Assembly: GCA_018873245.2 (NCBI GenBank) | Contig: JAEMBT020000004.1 | Coordinates: 7,791,073-7,855,072, forward strand | DNA: 64,000 nucleotides | Direction of reading: 5' to 3' | From: Archegozetes longisetosus | Taxonomy: Eukaryota; Arthropoda; Arachnida; Sarcoptiformes; Trhypochthoniidae | Shown here: in pieces, positions 1-11,998 of the stretch | Numbering within the stretch: position 1 is the stretch's first letter | How the letters are laid out: each line of letters opens with the position of its first letter | Program-made: the position numbers and the translations under genes | Notes under the pieces: generated by a model | Told to the model about the DNA's origin: nothing | What the model saw: only the letters and a program-made list of their open reading frames with translations | The model's database searches: none

Positions 1-469
1 GTAAAAATGATTTTTAGGTCTGTTAGCTTTCAAATAGAAGCAAACGCAGTTCACGTATTTTATATATCGGAATTTCAATTTTTTAGAGCTCTGCACGTAA
101 GCATAATTCCATTAGATGACCATTTAGTATTGGAGTTTGGGTCACAACACGTTTAGAGCTCATAAAACTCCCATAGATTAGGGCTGAGATGACTGATTCA
201 CTGGCAAATATAGGCAATATTATTCGAGTTATAGTTTAGTTGAATAAAACCCGGATATAAGAGGTTTTTGTTTTCAACAAAAACTTAATCAAAATAAGAG
301 TAGGTCTGAGTGTTCATTCAACCATCACATTGATTCGAAGTTCCCTTCTGAAAGTTTCGCATTTTATGACATCAAATTATACTATAAATTCTTGAAAATC
401 TCAAATAAGTAAGAAATATAGCCAATTGTGACTCTCTATGTTTTGCAGGGATAGTAACAGTAATTTATG

Positions 470-487
470 TCTCTCTCTCTCTCTCTC
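470..487. repeat. (CT)n microsatellite
   Basis: About nine CT dinucleotides in a row, ending in CCCT. Simple sequence repeat; the same CT/GA motif recurs at 2969-3034, 8095-8130 and 24291-24350. Confidence 0.9.
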
Positions 488-2968
488 CCTGCAATAGAGC
501 GTTTAGTAGTATAATGTTTAGTTATGTAACATTGAGACATCCAATAAGATTATGAAAGACCAAAATGTACTTTCTCCTAAAATATCTTATACTGACTTCA
601 GTTTGATTTTTAGTCATATCAGTGTTTTGAGTCTTTCTCAAGCCAGAGAAGGCAACGAAAGACAATTGTTTTAAACAATTTTCTTAGACCTTATTATTTT
701 TCGATCGTTTTCTAATAATATCCATCACGATCACTACCCTCTACTGCCCTTTTGCTGTTCCGCTCTATTATGAAATTTTTTGTGACATATAAAAAATATA
801 ATAACCTATAAATCAACAGCAGACAAACACAACTTTCTGAGCACTTGTCTCATGAATAATCATAAATAGTATGAAAATATTTACAACTATTTCACGGATA
901 TATGTTTGCAGAATATTTGATCACATGATTAGCATTAATTGCGATAATTTGTTTGCTCAATAGATAATAAGACATAAAAAACTATTTTGGAGCTAAAGGC
1001 TTAGAACGAAGTGTTGTGAGCAAAAAACTAGAACTCATTTGTTATTTAGCACAAAGAGAAAAAATCAATTTATCGATTCAATTTATTTTTAATAATCCCT
1101 TAAATGTTTGATGAAGTTTATTGTCGGTTTTGACCTAATTTGTAATCAATCACAAAGGTTTTTTATGAACATTTTTTTATTAAATCTGATTTTGTGAAAA
1201 GCTTATTGTGGAGTATAAAACTTTGTTAGAAAATCAATATTCCCTCTGTGAACATATTTAATGAAGGCCTTTTTAAATTTAATTAACTATCTATATATGA
1301 CTATCGCGTCAACAATTTCTAAGTGTTTAGAAGTAATCAACTAAAGCATAAGTAAGTATGTGCCAAATAACAAGCTACAAAAAACTTGATTGATTCATAT
1401 TTTTGCAAAATATCCAATAAAGATCATTGAAATCGCAAAACCATTCAAACTTGAAGTGATGACTTTTGCAAATAAATAAAAGTTGTAGAAAATGTTTGAG
1501 AGATAGGGATATTGAATATCAGTATTATAAGAGTCTAATATTTGATGCGCTGTTGCGGAGTGTATGAAAGGAGCTAAGCTTCAAACGCATATTAAGCTTA
1601 TATGACTTTATCAAAAGTTTTAAAAAGTAGCTTTAAATAATATTGTGATAGGTTGAATGAGTCGGATTTCAATATAACAGTTACCTATTTATAAAACTAG
1701 GCTAAAGAATAAGTTGATGATTGAAAAGCGTGCAAACATACAGTAGAAAGAGCTTAAAGTCAGGCTTATTGCACGAACATTTTCATATGAAAAGTTGCTT
1801 TTCAGATGGAAAACCGCAAATCCTTCATTGGTTTATTCTGCGGTAGAAAAAAGAAACTGAATAAATATATTTGATTCTTTGGTTCATCTGTAAGTCTAGG
1901 TCTGGCGCATGCATTGGCATCCACTAGGAATATAAAGCACAACTGATAAACATGAACACACATTTCACATGATTGCATTTTGAAAGATGAGTTTGGATCG
2001 CATTTTGTTTAGAAAATATCTCCGTATGCGATGCACACTCACTCAATCAAAGAAACTTAAGGCGAGAAATCGTAATTCTGTCAGCAGCAGGTGTTGCACA
2101 GACCGCTTCCATCAAACCAAATCATCATCACATTCACACAACTCCTCTTTTCTTCAATACTAAAGGTTAAGTTCAAAAGAAATCATCGCTTTCGAGGGTC
2201 AAAGCAAAAGCAAAATCAAAAATAATTGCGAGAGTCTTAGAAAAGTTGTTTTGTACAAAAGTTGACTCAAATACAAAAGTATTGCAGCTTAACGTTGAAC
2301 ACATTGATCCAATCGAAAGTTTGAAAAGTCTTTGTATAACATATGAAGTATAAGATGAGCTCCGCTGAGGTTATGTCAACTAAAGTCGAGTAAAAGCAAA
2401 CTTTATGCTTATCATAATGAAATCAAATTATAAAACTCAAATAAAAAGGAATATCATAAAGTATGTACTAGTTTTATATGAAGATATGTCAATATTTGTT
2501 ATTTAATAGCACTGAAAAGTGAAAGCTGGCTCAAAAGAGGAGGAAGCTGAAAGATGGGCAAAGTTAGATAGTCAGAATTAGCTAAAAACTTTGTTTGTTA
2601 TCCAATTTAATTTCTAAGTTCATTTCTATAGAAAGATCATTTGAAGAATTTAAGAATTCAAAGAATAAGTATGCACAGACTTAATGCAATTTCAAGTCTA
2701 AAGGTTATTAAACTTACCCAATCTATTATTAAGAGAAAAGTTTTCCATTTGCGCTAAGTTTGTTTTGCGATAATGTCATACTTTGTTTTAGAGTTGTACC
2801 AAACTTCAAGTCCAGAATCATAGAGACTTCAATCTCTCATGCTATCAATATTTTATGAGAAGCGTTTTTCAACTCATATGATTTATGACCCAACTTATGA
2901 AGATTAAAATTTTATTCAATGCTATATTTTACTTGTATTTTATTAAAAGAATAGCTTTTACCAATCTG

Positions 2969-2983
2969 TTCTCCCTCTCTGTC

Positions 2984-3034
<51 letters not shown>
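2969..3034. repeat. Compound (CTGT)n(CT)n microsatellite
   Basis: Begins with CT/GTCTCT, runs through about ten CTGT tetramers and ends in a (CT)n tract. The same compound arrangement in opposite orientation occurs at 24291-24350. Confidence 0.95.
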
Positions 3035-3929
3035 GCGTGTATGTATAAAATGTAATTGAGATGATAGGAAACAATATTTTCATACTCGCAAAATATAATA
3101 TGCAATTAATTAAGTTTTGTGACTTATTTAATTATCTGGTTTTAGAGCTGCAATTAATTTTTGTCATCATATTTTATTTCTCACTTAATTTAAATTATGT
3201 AAATTATTTGGTAGTATCGTGCCAGGCATCGACAAAAGTGCGCCAAACTATTTCTAGGCTAACAATATTATGTTTCAATAGGCTATATATTCCTCAGACT
3301 AAATATTCTAATGAACTAGAGCTTAGAAATTGCCAGTTTAATCAATTTTATTTTGTTTAATCACGACATTCAAACGGCTGTACATCGAAACTATTTTACA
3401 AAATTTATTACAACGTTATTTACAATTTTAGGTAATATTTTTTGAGCCAAAAAGACAGCAAACTTTTTAAATCTAAAATGAATCTGTCATTAATAAATTA
3501 CCAATAAAAATACTTTTTAAAAATGATTCAAGTCTTCGAAAATTGTTTCAACATACTTTCTGTCATTATATTTGCTTAAAATTTATTTATGACATGAAGT
3601 AAAGGAAAGAATAGGTCCATAAAACTAACTGAATATTGTTATTATTATGACAGCAAATCAATATTTCAATACGATGTGAGTTGGCTCTACTCTAGACATA
3701 AAAAAAAGTATAGGAAGAAAATAAAAGCATAGTATTTTTCTCACTAGAAGCTTAAATTGAATAATCCAGAAGTTAAGTCTTTCTTATTGAATGACACTAA
3801 ACATAAATAGAAGTATAACTTATGGTCAGTATAATAGAAAATATAGAGGTATTACAGCTGTAAACATAACTTGTTTTCATAATATGCTTAACACGTGTGA
3901 ATAGCTGATCTTAAGTGATACTTACCTTT

Positions 3930-3935
3930 TTTATT
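3930..3935 (-). terminator. Candidate poly(A) signal AATAAA
   Basis: A canonical AATAAA on the minus strand about 440 nt downstream of the LRR gene stop codon. It is the first canonical hexamer I noticed in that direction, so it is a candidate end of that transcript; in AT-rich DNA the motif also arises by chance. Confidence 0.3.
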
Positions 3936-4338
3936 GATATGTTAGATATGTTACATATTAGTACAGTCGCGAAAATTATATATTAATTCTTTCAAATTGA
4001 TTGCTTCTCTGCCTTAATGTGTCTGACATTAGTCTCCCGTGATATATGATCATTATTATTTTATGAATATTCACATCATATTTAACCGACTTTTTCTCTC
4101 ATACTAAAATCTAAACTTTTAAATTGCATTTCATAAGTTAATATCGTCTGCACAGTAAAAGATAGCTATGAAGATCACCATTAAGTAATGCATATCATTA
4201 CAGAAATCTCGCGTCAGAGCCTTGAATTGAACAAAAAGTTAGTTAAGAGAGTAATGCATAGAAGATGTTTCCATATAATCATTTATGTATCATAATGATA
4301 ATGATGATATATTTGGCTCTGATGCATTGCTGTTACAG

Positions 4339-4382
4339 TAATAGTTAAGCAATAGTTAAGTTATAGTTTAGTTATAGTTCAG
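4339..4382. repeat. Four 11-bp tandem repeats spanning the LRR gene stop codon
   Basis: Four imperfect 11-mers of the form (T/C)(A/T)ATAGTT(A/T/C)AG start at 4339, 4350, 4361 and 4372. The last unit contains the minus-strand stop codon of the LRR gene (TAA, 4374-4372) and its final residues, so the array has shaped the end of the coding sequence. Confidence 0.85.
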
Positions 4383-5931
4383 TAATGGGTGCAATTTTAA
4401 TTGGAGGTTTAATCATTATGGCTGTTGCTGGAGAACACATTACTTGGTTGTCGATTATTCTTCCCTTTTCGTATGTCAAGTCATCGGTTAGCGTTGGGTA
4501 AAGATGTGGATCATATTTTTTCTTATTGATGAAGAATGCCAATCTGGCTCTACACGTAATGGCAACAAAAATGCAACAAATAGCGCAAATAATGGCTACA
4601 ATAACACTTCCAGTGATTAGTTGAGGACTTCTGCTTTCATAGCAACCTAATTCCGACGATGGTATAGACAATAATGAATGTCCAATCAAATTAGACGGTT
4701 CGGCACACTGTACATGGTCTGAATAGTCTTTGGTCGTGAAATTAGATTGTTTTAGATACTTCCACAGCCAGACTAAAGAACAATTGCAGTCTAACGGGTT
4801 TTGCCTGATATCAAAGTATTCCAGTAGTTCCCATTGTAGAAGACGCGGATGCAGTGTCTCGATTTGATTTCCTCTCAGTGAGAGATACTTCAGATTTGCT
4901 GAATGAACGTCAAAAGTGCCGAGCTGTAGATGCCTTAACTTTTCATTAAATTCCAGAATAATTTTTTTCAAGTAAGGATTCTCGAGAAGAGCGTCTCTGT
5001 CAATAAACTCTAATTGGCTGACAGAAGAGATCACTAATATCTTAAGGTTTGTCATACCACGAAAAGCAAACGCCGGAATAATTTTCATTTTATTCTTGCT
5101 GATGATTAATTCTTCCAGATTCTTAAGATTCTCCATGGCTTCAGTAGGTATTTGAGTCAGATGATTATCTTGAATCTGCAATAGCCGTAAATGATCGAGA
5201 TGTTCGAACGCGGTCGGTGGTATTGATGAGACAGAACAGGAATCAAGACTGAGATCTTGTAAGCTTGTTAGGGGAGAAAAGGCAAATTCAGGGATTTCTA
5301 CAAAAGAGTTTATTCCGAGATCTAATTTGACCAGATTAGGAAGATGTGAGAATGACTGTGTGGGCACGCGCTGAAGCTTATTATCTCTCAGTAGAAGACT
5401 TTTCAAGTTAATTAAACCAGAAAATGCTTCTTCAGCTATACTAAAAATTGCATTTCGTGATAAGTCTAACTTTTCCAACTTATTTAAACCGGCAAACACT
5501 CTGTGAGGCAATTCTTCTAACATGTTATCGTTCAGATTCAATAATTGTAATGATGAAAGTCCGTAAAAGGTTAAGTTATTTATTTCTGATATTGTATTAC
5601 GACCCACTAACATAACACGTAAATGTCTCTGCATCGCAAAGTTCTTTCTGCCCAAACTTGACATCGAGTTTTGAGATATATCTAGAAATTCTAAATCACG
5701 ATAAACAGTGAACGACGAGAAAATACTTTTAATCTGGTTGTTGCTCAAATAAAGTTCCTTCAGTTCCGGATTCAAAGTAATCGGAACCACGTCCAGAAAT
5801 GAATTGTTACAAAACGCCACTAATCGCGCGTCATTGCAATTGCATCTGATTGGGCACAAAGCTGTCAATAGCTTGAGAAAGTGGTATGGAGAACAAAGAA
5901 AAATGATGACCAAATTGAACCACCTCTTCAT
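4372..5931 (-). CDS. Leucine-rich-repeat single-pass membrane protein
   Basis: An intronless coding region of 519 residues. An N-terminal hydrophobic stretch (about 1-25) looks like a signal peptide. A cysteine cap follows (C26, C30, C32, C41; LRRNT). About 13 leucine-rich repeats of roughly 24 residues run from residue 52 to 385, then an LRRCT cap beginning NPLDCNCSLVWLW. One transmembrane helix (about 440-464, rich in I/V/A/C) precedes a cytoplasmic tail of about 55 residues. This is the layout of animal cell-surface LRR adhesion or receptor proteins (Tartan/Capricious- or LRRTM-like); there is no Ig, FN3 or TIR domain, so it is neither Kekkon-like nor a Toll receptor. It probably acts outside the cell as an adhesion or recognition protein. 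The exact orthologue is not identifiable by eye. The ATG at 5931 immediately precedes the signal peptide. It stands alone beside a very large upstream gene-free region, and its stop lies within an 11-bp repeat. Confidence 0.88.
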   Translation of the reverse strand: MKRWFNLVIIFLCSPYHFLKLLTALCPIRCNCNDARLVAFCNNSFLDVVPITLNPELKELYLSNNQIKSIFSSFTVYRDLEFLDISQNSMSSLGRKNFAMQRHLRVMLVGRNTISEINNLTFYGLSSLQLLNLNDNMLEELPHRVFAGLNKLEKLDLSRNAIFSIAEEAFSGLINLKSLLLRDNKLQRVPTQSFSHLPNLVKLDLGINSFVEIPEFAFSPLTSLQDLSLDSCSVSSIPPTAFEHLDHLRLLQIQDNHLTQIPTEAMENLKNLEELIISKNKMKIIPAFAFRGMTNLKILVISSVSQLEFIDRDALLENPYLKKIILEFNEKLRHLQLGTFDVHSANLKYLSLRGNQIETLHPRLLQWELLEYFDIRQNPLDCNCSLVWLWKYLKQSNFTTKDYSDHVQCAEPSNLIGHSLLSIPSSELGCYESRSPQLITGSVIVAIICAICCIFVAITCRARLAFFINKKKYDPHLYPTLTDDLTYEKGRIIDNQVMCSPATAIMIKPPIKIAPITEL

Positions 5932-5978
5932 TGTGTTCAGTAAGAATTGTTATGAAAAATGCTTATTCAGCTTTATAT

Positions 5979-5998
5979 CCTAAAAAGCAGAGAATATA
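5979..5998 (-). other. Candidate 5' UTR splice acceptor of the LRR gene
   Basis: On the minus strand a pyrimidine-rich tract ending CTCTGCTTTTTAG lies about 50 nt upstream of the LRR ATG. It has the look of a 3' splice site, so the transcript may carry a 5' UTR exon in the upstream desert. This is inference; no donor was identified. Confidence 0.3.
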
Positions 5999-8091
5999 AA
6001 TTATTAATAAAAAGTTTTGCCAATTTCGATGCCATCTATAAGAACAAAAAAGTGAGGAAAACTTGCGAAAATACATCTGCTTTTCACTTCAATATATGAT
6101 CAGACTGTGAATTTGCAATGCGAATCAGCGCATAATATACAATACAGTGTGAGATCAACACTGAAGTACAAAAAGATTGCTCCGCAGTACACTCTAGACT
6201 CTAAACTACAGCTGCATATTCTTGCCGTTAGATAAAAAACGGAATAATAAAAGTTCTCAAAGTTATGTAATAAACTTTTTGGAAAACCATTTTGGATGAT
6301 ATGCATTAAATGAATGGCTGACAACTTGCCAACAAATCATAATATTGAATAATGGCAAGCACTACACAATGCAATATAGATAATGCTTTTTAAAAAATCT
6401 GCGCTAATTTAAAATCATTTTAATAATGCATTTTCGTGTATGGGGCGGATTCTGTGTGCGGCCAATTCAGACATGATCTTAAGAGATTTATTGCAGACTT
6501 TTGCTTAAGTTGTAAGAATCAAACGTGAGGCCATTGAAAAGCTGAGCACTCAGATTAAAATCAAGTCTAATCTTATTAATGCTGCCATATGTGACAAATC
6601 AGCATTCGTCAAGTTGAATAAAATAAAGCTATTGAAAACCGAAAAATTGCTTATTTGTTGTATTACTCGCTCTCCTGTCAAATGTTGTGCTAACTTTCTA
6701 ATGGAAATTTTGCGTTCAATGAAAAAAAGCCAAATATTGATCGTAAAAATTGGTCAATTCATTGAATCCAACGGAAATTATTGAGCATGAAATAAAATTG
6801 AGCAGCTGTTACACAATCCTAATAAATTTGAAGCTAAATATTCCTATAAACATAATAGAATAAGCAGAAAAGCAATAATTTCAAATTTTGCATTTAATAA
6901 ATAGCCAAAAGTGATAGACCTGTTCAAAATGAAAGCTTGCTATAGATATTGGTTGCAACTTGCAACTATTTTTAGTAGTGTTAATCAAGAAGCTAATAGT
7001 AATTATAATTTCTTATAAGTGCGTGGCGTGATTTGCTACTCGCCAATTCCCTATAATTAAGTAATCGCTTTGAAGAACCAAAGTTACAGCTCATTAGATG
7101 CTATAACTGTCTAATTTGACTCATTCTTTAACTCAAGAGTTAGTATTTCATACAAGCGATTAACTGACAAGAAAGCTGTCATTATGTACTCAAATGCACA
7201 GAAGATGTCGAGTTCAAATAAACGTAAGGTTTGGTACATTAGGGCTAAAGATTGAGAAGAGCCATTGTGAAAACAGCTTTAAACGCAACTCTTCCATACT
7301 TTCGACTTTTAAAGGCTTAATCGCAGACACAAACTTAATAACTCTGAACAAAAGTTCACTGAAAGCATGAGCTCATGCTCCAGAAACTGATCTTCTTCTG
7401 CAATTTGAAGCTATGAAACTTGAGTTACACATCTTGACACTGAGAGCAAAACTAAGTGAAAAATGCAATCTCTTCTGAAATTACATTATATGAGTAGAAC
7501 GAGTTGAATAAAGAAATATTTCAGTTTGATTACAGACTTTTCCAATTTTCTCCTCTCATACATTCGTCTATGAATTGAAGTTGAGCTTAAAGTTCATTAA
7601 ATTAAGGAAAAATACTCATTCAGATTATTCTTGGTTAATGTTAGGCAACAATAATCTACTACTTTATAAATCAAAGTCAGTTTAACTTAAGATAATTATG
7701 TTAAGATAAGATAATATGAGACAAGTTATATATGGTGTAAAATCAAGCAAATTTGATGCACTTATGTTAAAATGAATTACTTTTTGTAATTTTTATTTGT
7801 CAAGCTATTCATCAATGTTTGCAATTGTGAGAAAAAATGAAGGCGTTCTCGACAATACTTCATGTGCAGTACCTAAAAAAGAGTGGATGAGATACGCTTC
7901 AGTATATTCAATAAAGTTAGTGCATCGCTCTATGCATTTAATAAAAAACTATTACTAGGAATTCAATGTGAGTAAAATCATTTACGGGAATGTGATTCAA
8001 TGTGTGTGCACTGAAGTACACAATTTATAGCCATCTCTACGTTAAAACAGGGAACAGGAGAGACGAAGGAGATAAGGAGGATGAGAGGCAT

Positions 8092-8094
<3 letters not shown>

Positions 8095-8130
<36 letters not shown>
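8095..8130. repeat. (GA)n microsatellite
   Basis: About 18 uninterrupted AG dinucleotides, preceded by a purine-rich lead-in from 8052. GAGA tracts can bind GAGA-type factors in arthropods, but this one is equally well explained as a simple repeat. Confidence 0.95.
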
Positions 8131-8131
<1 letters not shown>

Positions 8132-11100
8132 AGAATTTTCATCACGAGCCTCTTTTTGTGGTCAGGTTATCACTTCATGGTAACATTCAATTGAATGTTT
8201 TATGGTGTATGAGTGCCCATAAAAAGATATTACAGTGTCTTCAATACAGAGGACTTTGACATTTAATAATTTGAAGCTTTTAATAGAATTCCAACAATTG
8301 AATGCCGAATACCTCAGTTTATCAAATGAGAAATCGCTCAAATTTCCGTTCATAATAAAACCCCACTTTCGAAAATTGCTTTTTTGTTTGGCATTCTAAA
8401 TCAAATTTTACAGTAATTAAATCTGTGGCATCAGTTCCATCGACTTCATATTAGTGCCACTGATAAGCGTTCAACAAATCAGTAAATTATGGAAACAGAT
8501 AACTATATACTAAAATCGTTTTAATCTTTAGCCAGCAGTTGATAAGAATATACACAGAATGCAATATCTGATTTTGGTTTCATTTGACCATATCATGACT
8601 ACTGGTAGTTATATTTTTCATCTTTCGAGAACAATTGCGTACTTTCATTAGCAGATGACAACAAACATAAACTGCAATCAGTAATGACCATAAATGGTAT
8701 TTCACGTAAAGCTCTGTTCTGCGACAACCACATGTCAAAATAGACTTCTAATGACTAAAGCCTGAAATATGAAACGATTAAACTTTGTAATTTATAAAGA
8801 ATACGAGTTTTTTAATCAAAACCGAACAGTATTCATGATAAGAGCAAAGTATTTGAAGCACAAAAATGTTCAAAGGGTTATCTGTCAATCGAAACAAAGT
8901 GAAAACCATTCAAATTTTGAATGTTTTAAAAATCTAAATTTTAAGAAATCTAGGATCCACTCTAAGTATATCTATCGAATGAAGTACTTTCTAAATCCAT
9001 AAAAGATAAATTTGTGAAATTGCTTCGCAAAAATGACAAAATTGGTCACCCGTTGCGAGAGGTTATAAAAACTGCTATAACTTGTAAGTAATCCCAAACA
9101 GAATATTTCTCGACAAAATCAATTTCATAATGTCTGTACAAAGTTTAAACTTTACACTAGCACTCTACGCGAGGTTTCACAACATTTTATACTTTGAAAT
9201 AGACGAAAACAAGATTTGATACGTGAAAACTTTGTAAAATGAGGAAAATACTTTTAATTCTGCTAAATGGAAGCTTCTACAAGGATACAGTGAATCAAAG
9301 TTAAAATCAGTTGTAAAAAAAAGTGCGCACACCAATTGTATTGATTTGACAAGAACAGAAGAGCAATTTTAGGGTCAAAAGACTATGGAATAAGAATATA
9401 GTTTAATACGTTTTGGCGTTTAATACGATATTGTGTGATACGACTATTAGCATTAAGCCATGACTAATTACTTAAAAATGATTTAGCCAATGCAGAGCAT
9501 TGCAGTCTGGTATACGAAGAAGTCCGGAAAATTACGTTTCGTACAAAAGTTAACTGCGAAATCATTAGTTCATTTAAGGAGTATGGCTTATCTAATTACA
9601 AAAACTATTACGTCGCACTCCACCACGAGCTCTCTCAAACTATTCTTTAATTGCAACTCAAATCATTTCACAACAGCCAAAGTAATTAATGATTAAAAAC
9701 TTTTTTCGATTAAAACAAACAAAATATGAGTCTTTAAGCAATGAGTTTGACAATGAAAAAATAATTAAATCTAATTACATGCCATTATAGAATAATTGAA
9801 ATGTTCAATCAATAAGTGTTTTACTTTTGATAGTAAAATAAGAGCTGAAAGTAATAAAAGAAAACTACTAAGGAATTACGTACATTTATAGTAAGCAATC
9901 GTAATAGCGAGACACATACATTAATTTCTAGTTTAGTCTTTTTGAGCCCCTATTGATGATTAGTAAAACTAATTAGCACTTAGGTTGTATGACTCCAATA
10001 AAGTTTATGCAATACAATATCAAATTATGCTTTTAGGCGCTTATCAAGCGTCTATTATTGTATTCTAGACTCGCATTTTAGGCTATTTTAATGAACATTT
10101 CAAAGTAATGAATAGACTATTCCATTTAATAGCAGTCAATAAATCTGATTTTGACAAAACTCTAGTTATTTCCAAAGGCATTGCTATAATCTATTTTATT
10201 TTTGAATTTGAAAATTGTAAGCTCAACAAATAAGAATCATGTGTACTTGGCAGTTTTTCCACTATTATTCTCAATGGATTAGGAGATAAGAATTTATTAA
10301 GCAGTCAGCTTCAATTATTCAGTGTTAAAAAAATTTGTGTAAAAATCAATTTTACTACAAACGATATAAAACATTGGAAACAGTTATCTGGAAAATTTGA
10401 AAGCTTCTATCAATTTAATATTCACGTGCATCAATATTCAAATGCATTCAGTGTTCCAGAGAACTTATTCAGCGTGTGCTTCCAACTAAACTTAATTCTG
10501 TTCAATCCAAAGTCATAAGTAATGCCCACTTTTCCAAATTTTCAGATTTCATTAATCTCAAATCAGTGCTAATAATGAACACAAATACAGCTTAAATCAT
10601 AAGTGATATTATATTGGAAATAATGATGAAATAATCTTTTGTGACAATCATTAGTACGAATGGTGAATAAATATTTAATGTTAGTAACTGTTAGTAACAA
10701 GCCTTTTCAATAATAAGGCTCAAGACATACAATACTTATTTGTTGTCATTAAAACACTAGTTTATCAATAAAGTATTAATGTTTCAATTGAAGCACACTC
10801 ATAAGCTTAATAGTCCTCCATAGCAACTAGAAGTGATGCCTTGTAATCCCATGCTTTCCATTAGACCATTACATAAGAGCATATCAAACTTCTGAAAAAT
10901 TCAGTATATTAAGAGAAGAATATTTCAAATAAAATCTAGCGAGAGGTTGATACGTGTCACAGAGATGTGAACATAGCAACTGCGTTCTTCATGCTGCTAT
11001 TAAGGGTTATCGAGTTTTCAAGTGTACAGGTAAATATATCAGTCCGTATGTGGTTCATTAATTTTGTCAGTAAATTAACGTATGCGATAAAAACAAAAAA

Positions 11101-11967
11101 AGCAAATTTAGCTATCTCTATCCATCTGAAATTAAAAGAAGTGAAAATCTTGTTTTGTGCAAACTTATTTATATGTACAAGTTTATTTAGATATTATAAT
11201 GCGTTTAGGATCGCAATTTAGACTCTCAATTAATCTTTAAACTTGGTTGGTTTGTACAGGTCTCATTAGATTCATCAATTTTTATAATTAAAACTACTAC
11301 CACTTAAGTTTTTTAGTAATCAAAATAATCCAAACAAGAATATTTTGAAAAAGTACCAAAAAAGCTTATGCGACTAATGAGTGAGTGCTAAACAGAAAGC
11401 ATATCCTTCATTCATCAGTCCTGAATAACGGCTTTGCGATTGAGGGTAACCATGAAAATAACTCTATATTTGTTGGTTTTCAAAGATATAATGATTACTA
11501 AATAAAACGATGGTATGATTTATGAGATGCCTTAGTTGTGTTCCTTTAACTTTTAAGGCAATAAATAATATTTACCGCAAGTTGACCATAAAAAAATAGA
11601 TGTCAATTGTTAAATGTCCAAGTTGACAACACATTTTAACTAACTCCTTTAGATTTGGAGCTAATATATTTATGTTATATTTAATCCTAGCTTACAGTAA
11701 TAAAAAAATTGAATTAAAACGATTTGTTTGAATTGAATTTATTACTAAAGCATTAGTGTAAAAATGCAAATGATATAACTGCATGCTAAATAAATAAAAA
11801 ATGACTAAACACCATTAAAGAAATGACTTCAGTCTTTATTTTACTTAAATTTATGTTTTATTCTAATGTAAATTCATTTTATTAACATTTATTACTTGTT
11901 GTTTTGGCATTCAGAGTAGAGTAGAGAGAAATTGCTGTTGAGGATAAAAATGCGTAACACTTTGTAA

Positions 11968-11998
11968 ATACAGTGCCAAACATATTATGGCACTGTAT
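11968..11998. repeat. Perfect 11-bp inverted repeat (hairpin)
   Basis: ATACAGTGCCA at 11968-11978 is the exact reverse complement of TGGCACTGTAT at 11988-11998, with a 9-nt loop. No open frame or transposon end is visible around it, so its role is unknown. Confidence 0.85.

Larger units (their letters stand above)
1..4338. other. Non-coding stretch, no recognisable gene
   Basis: AT-rich sequence with only short chance open frames on either strand; none resembles a known protein. It carries two CT/CTGT simple repeats (470-487 and 2969-3034). The right end is the downstream flank of the minus-strand LRR gene and probably contains its 3' UTR. Confidence 0.6.

Noticed and set aside
7687-7720. 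Cluster of three GATA words as an enhancer
   Set aside because: GATA is frequent in AT-rich DNA; no other support.
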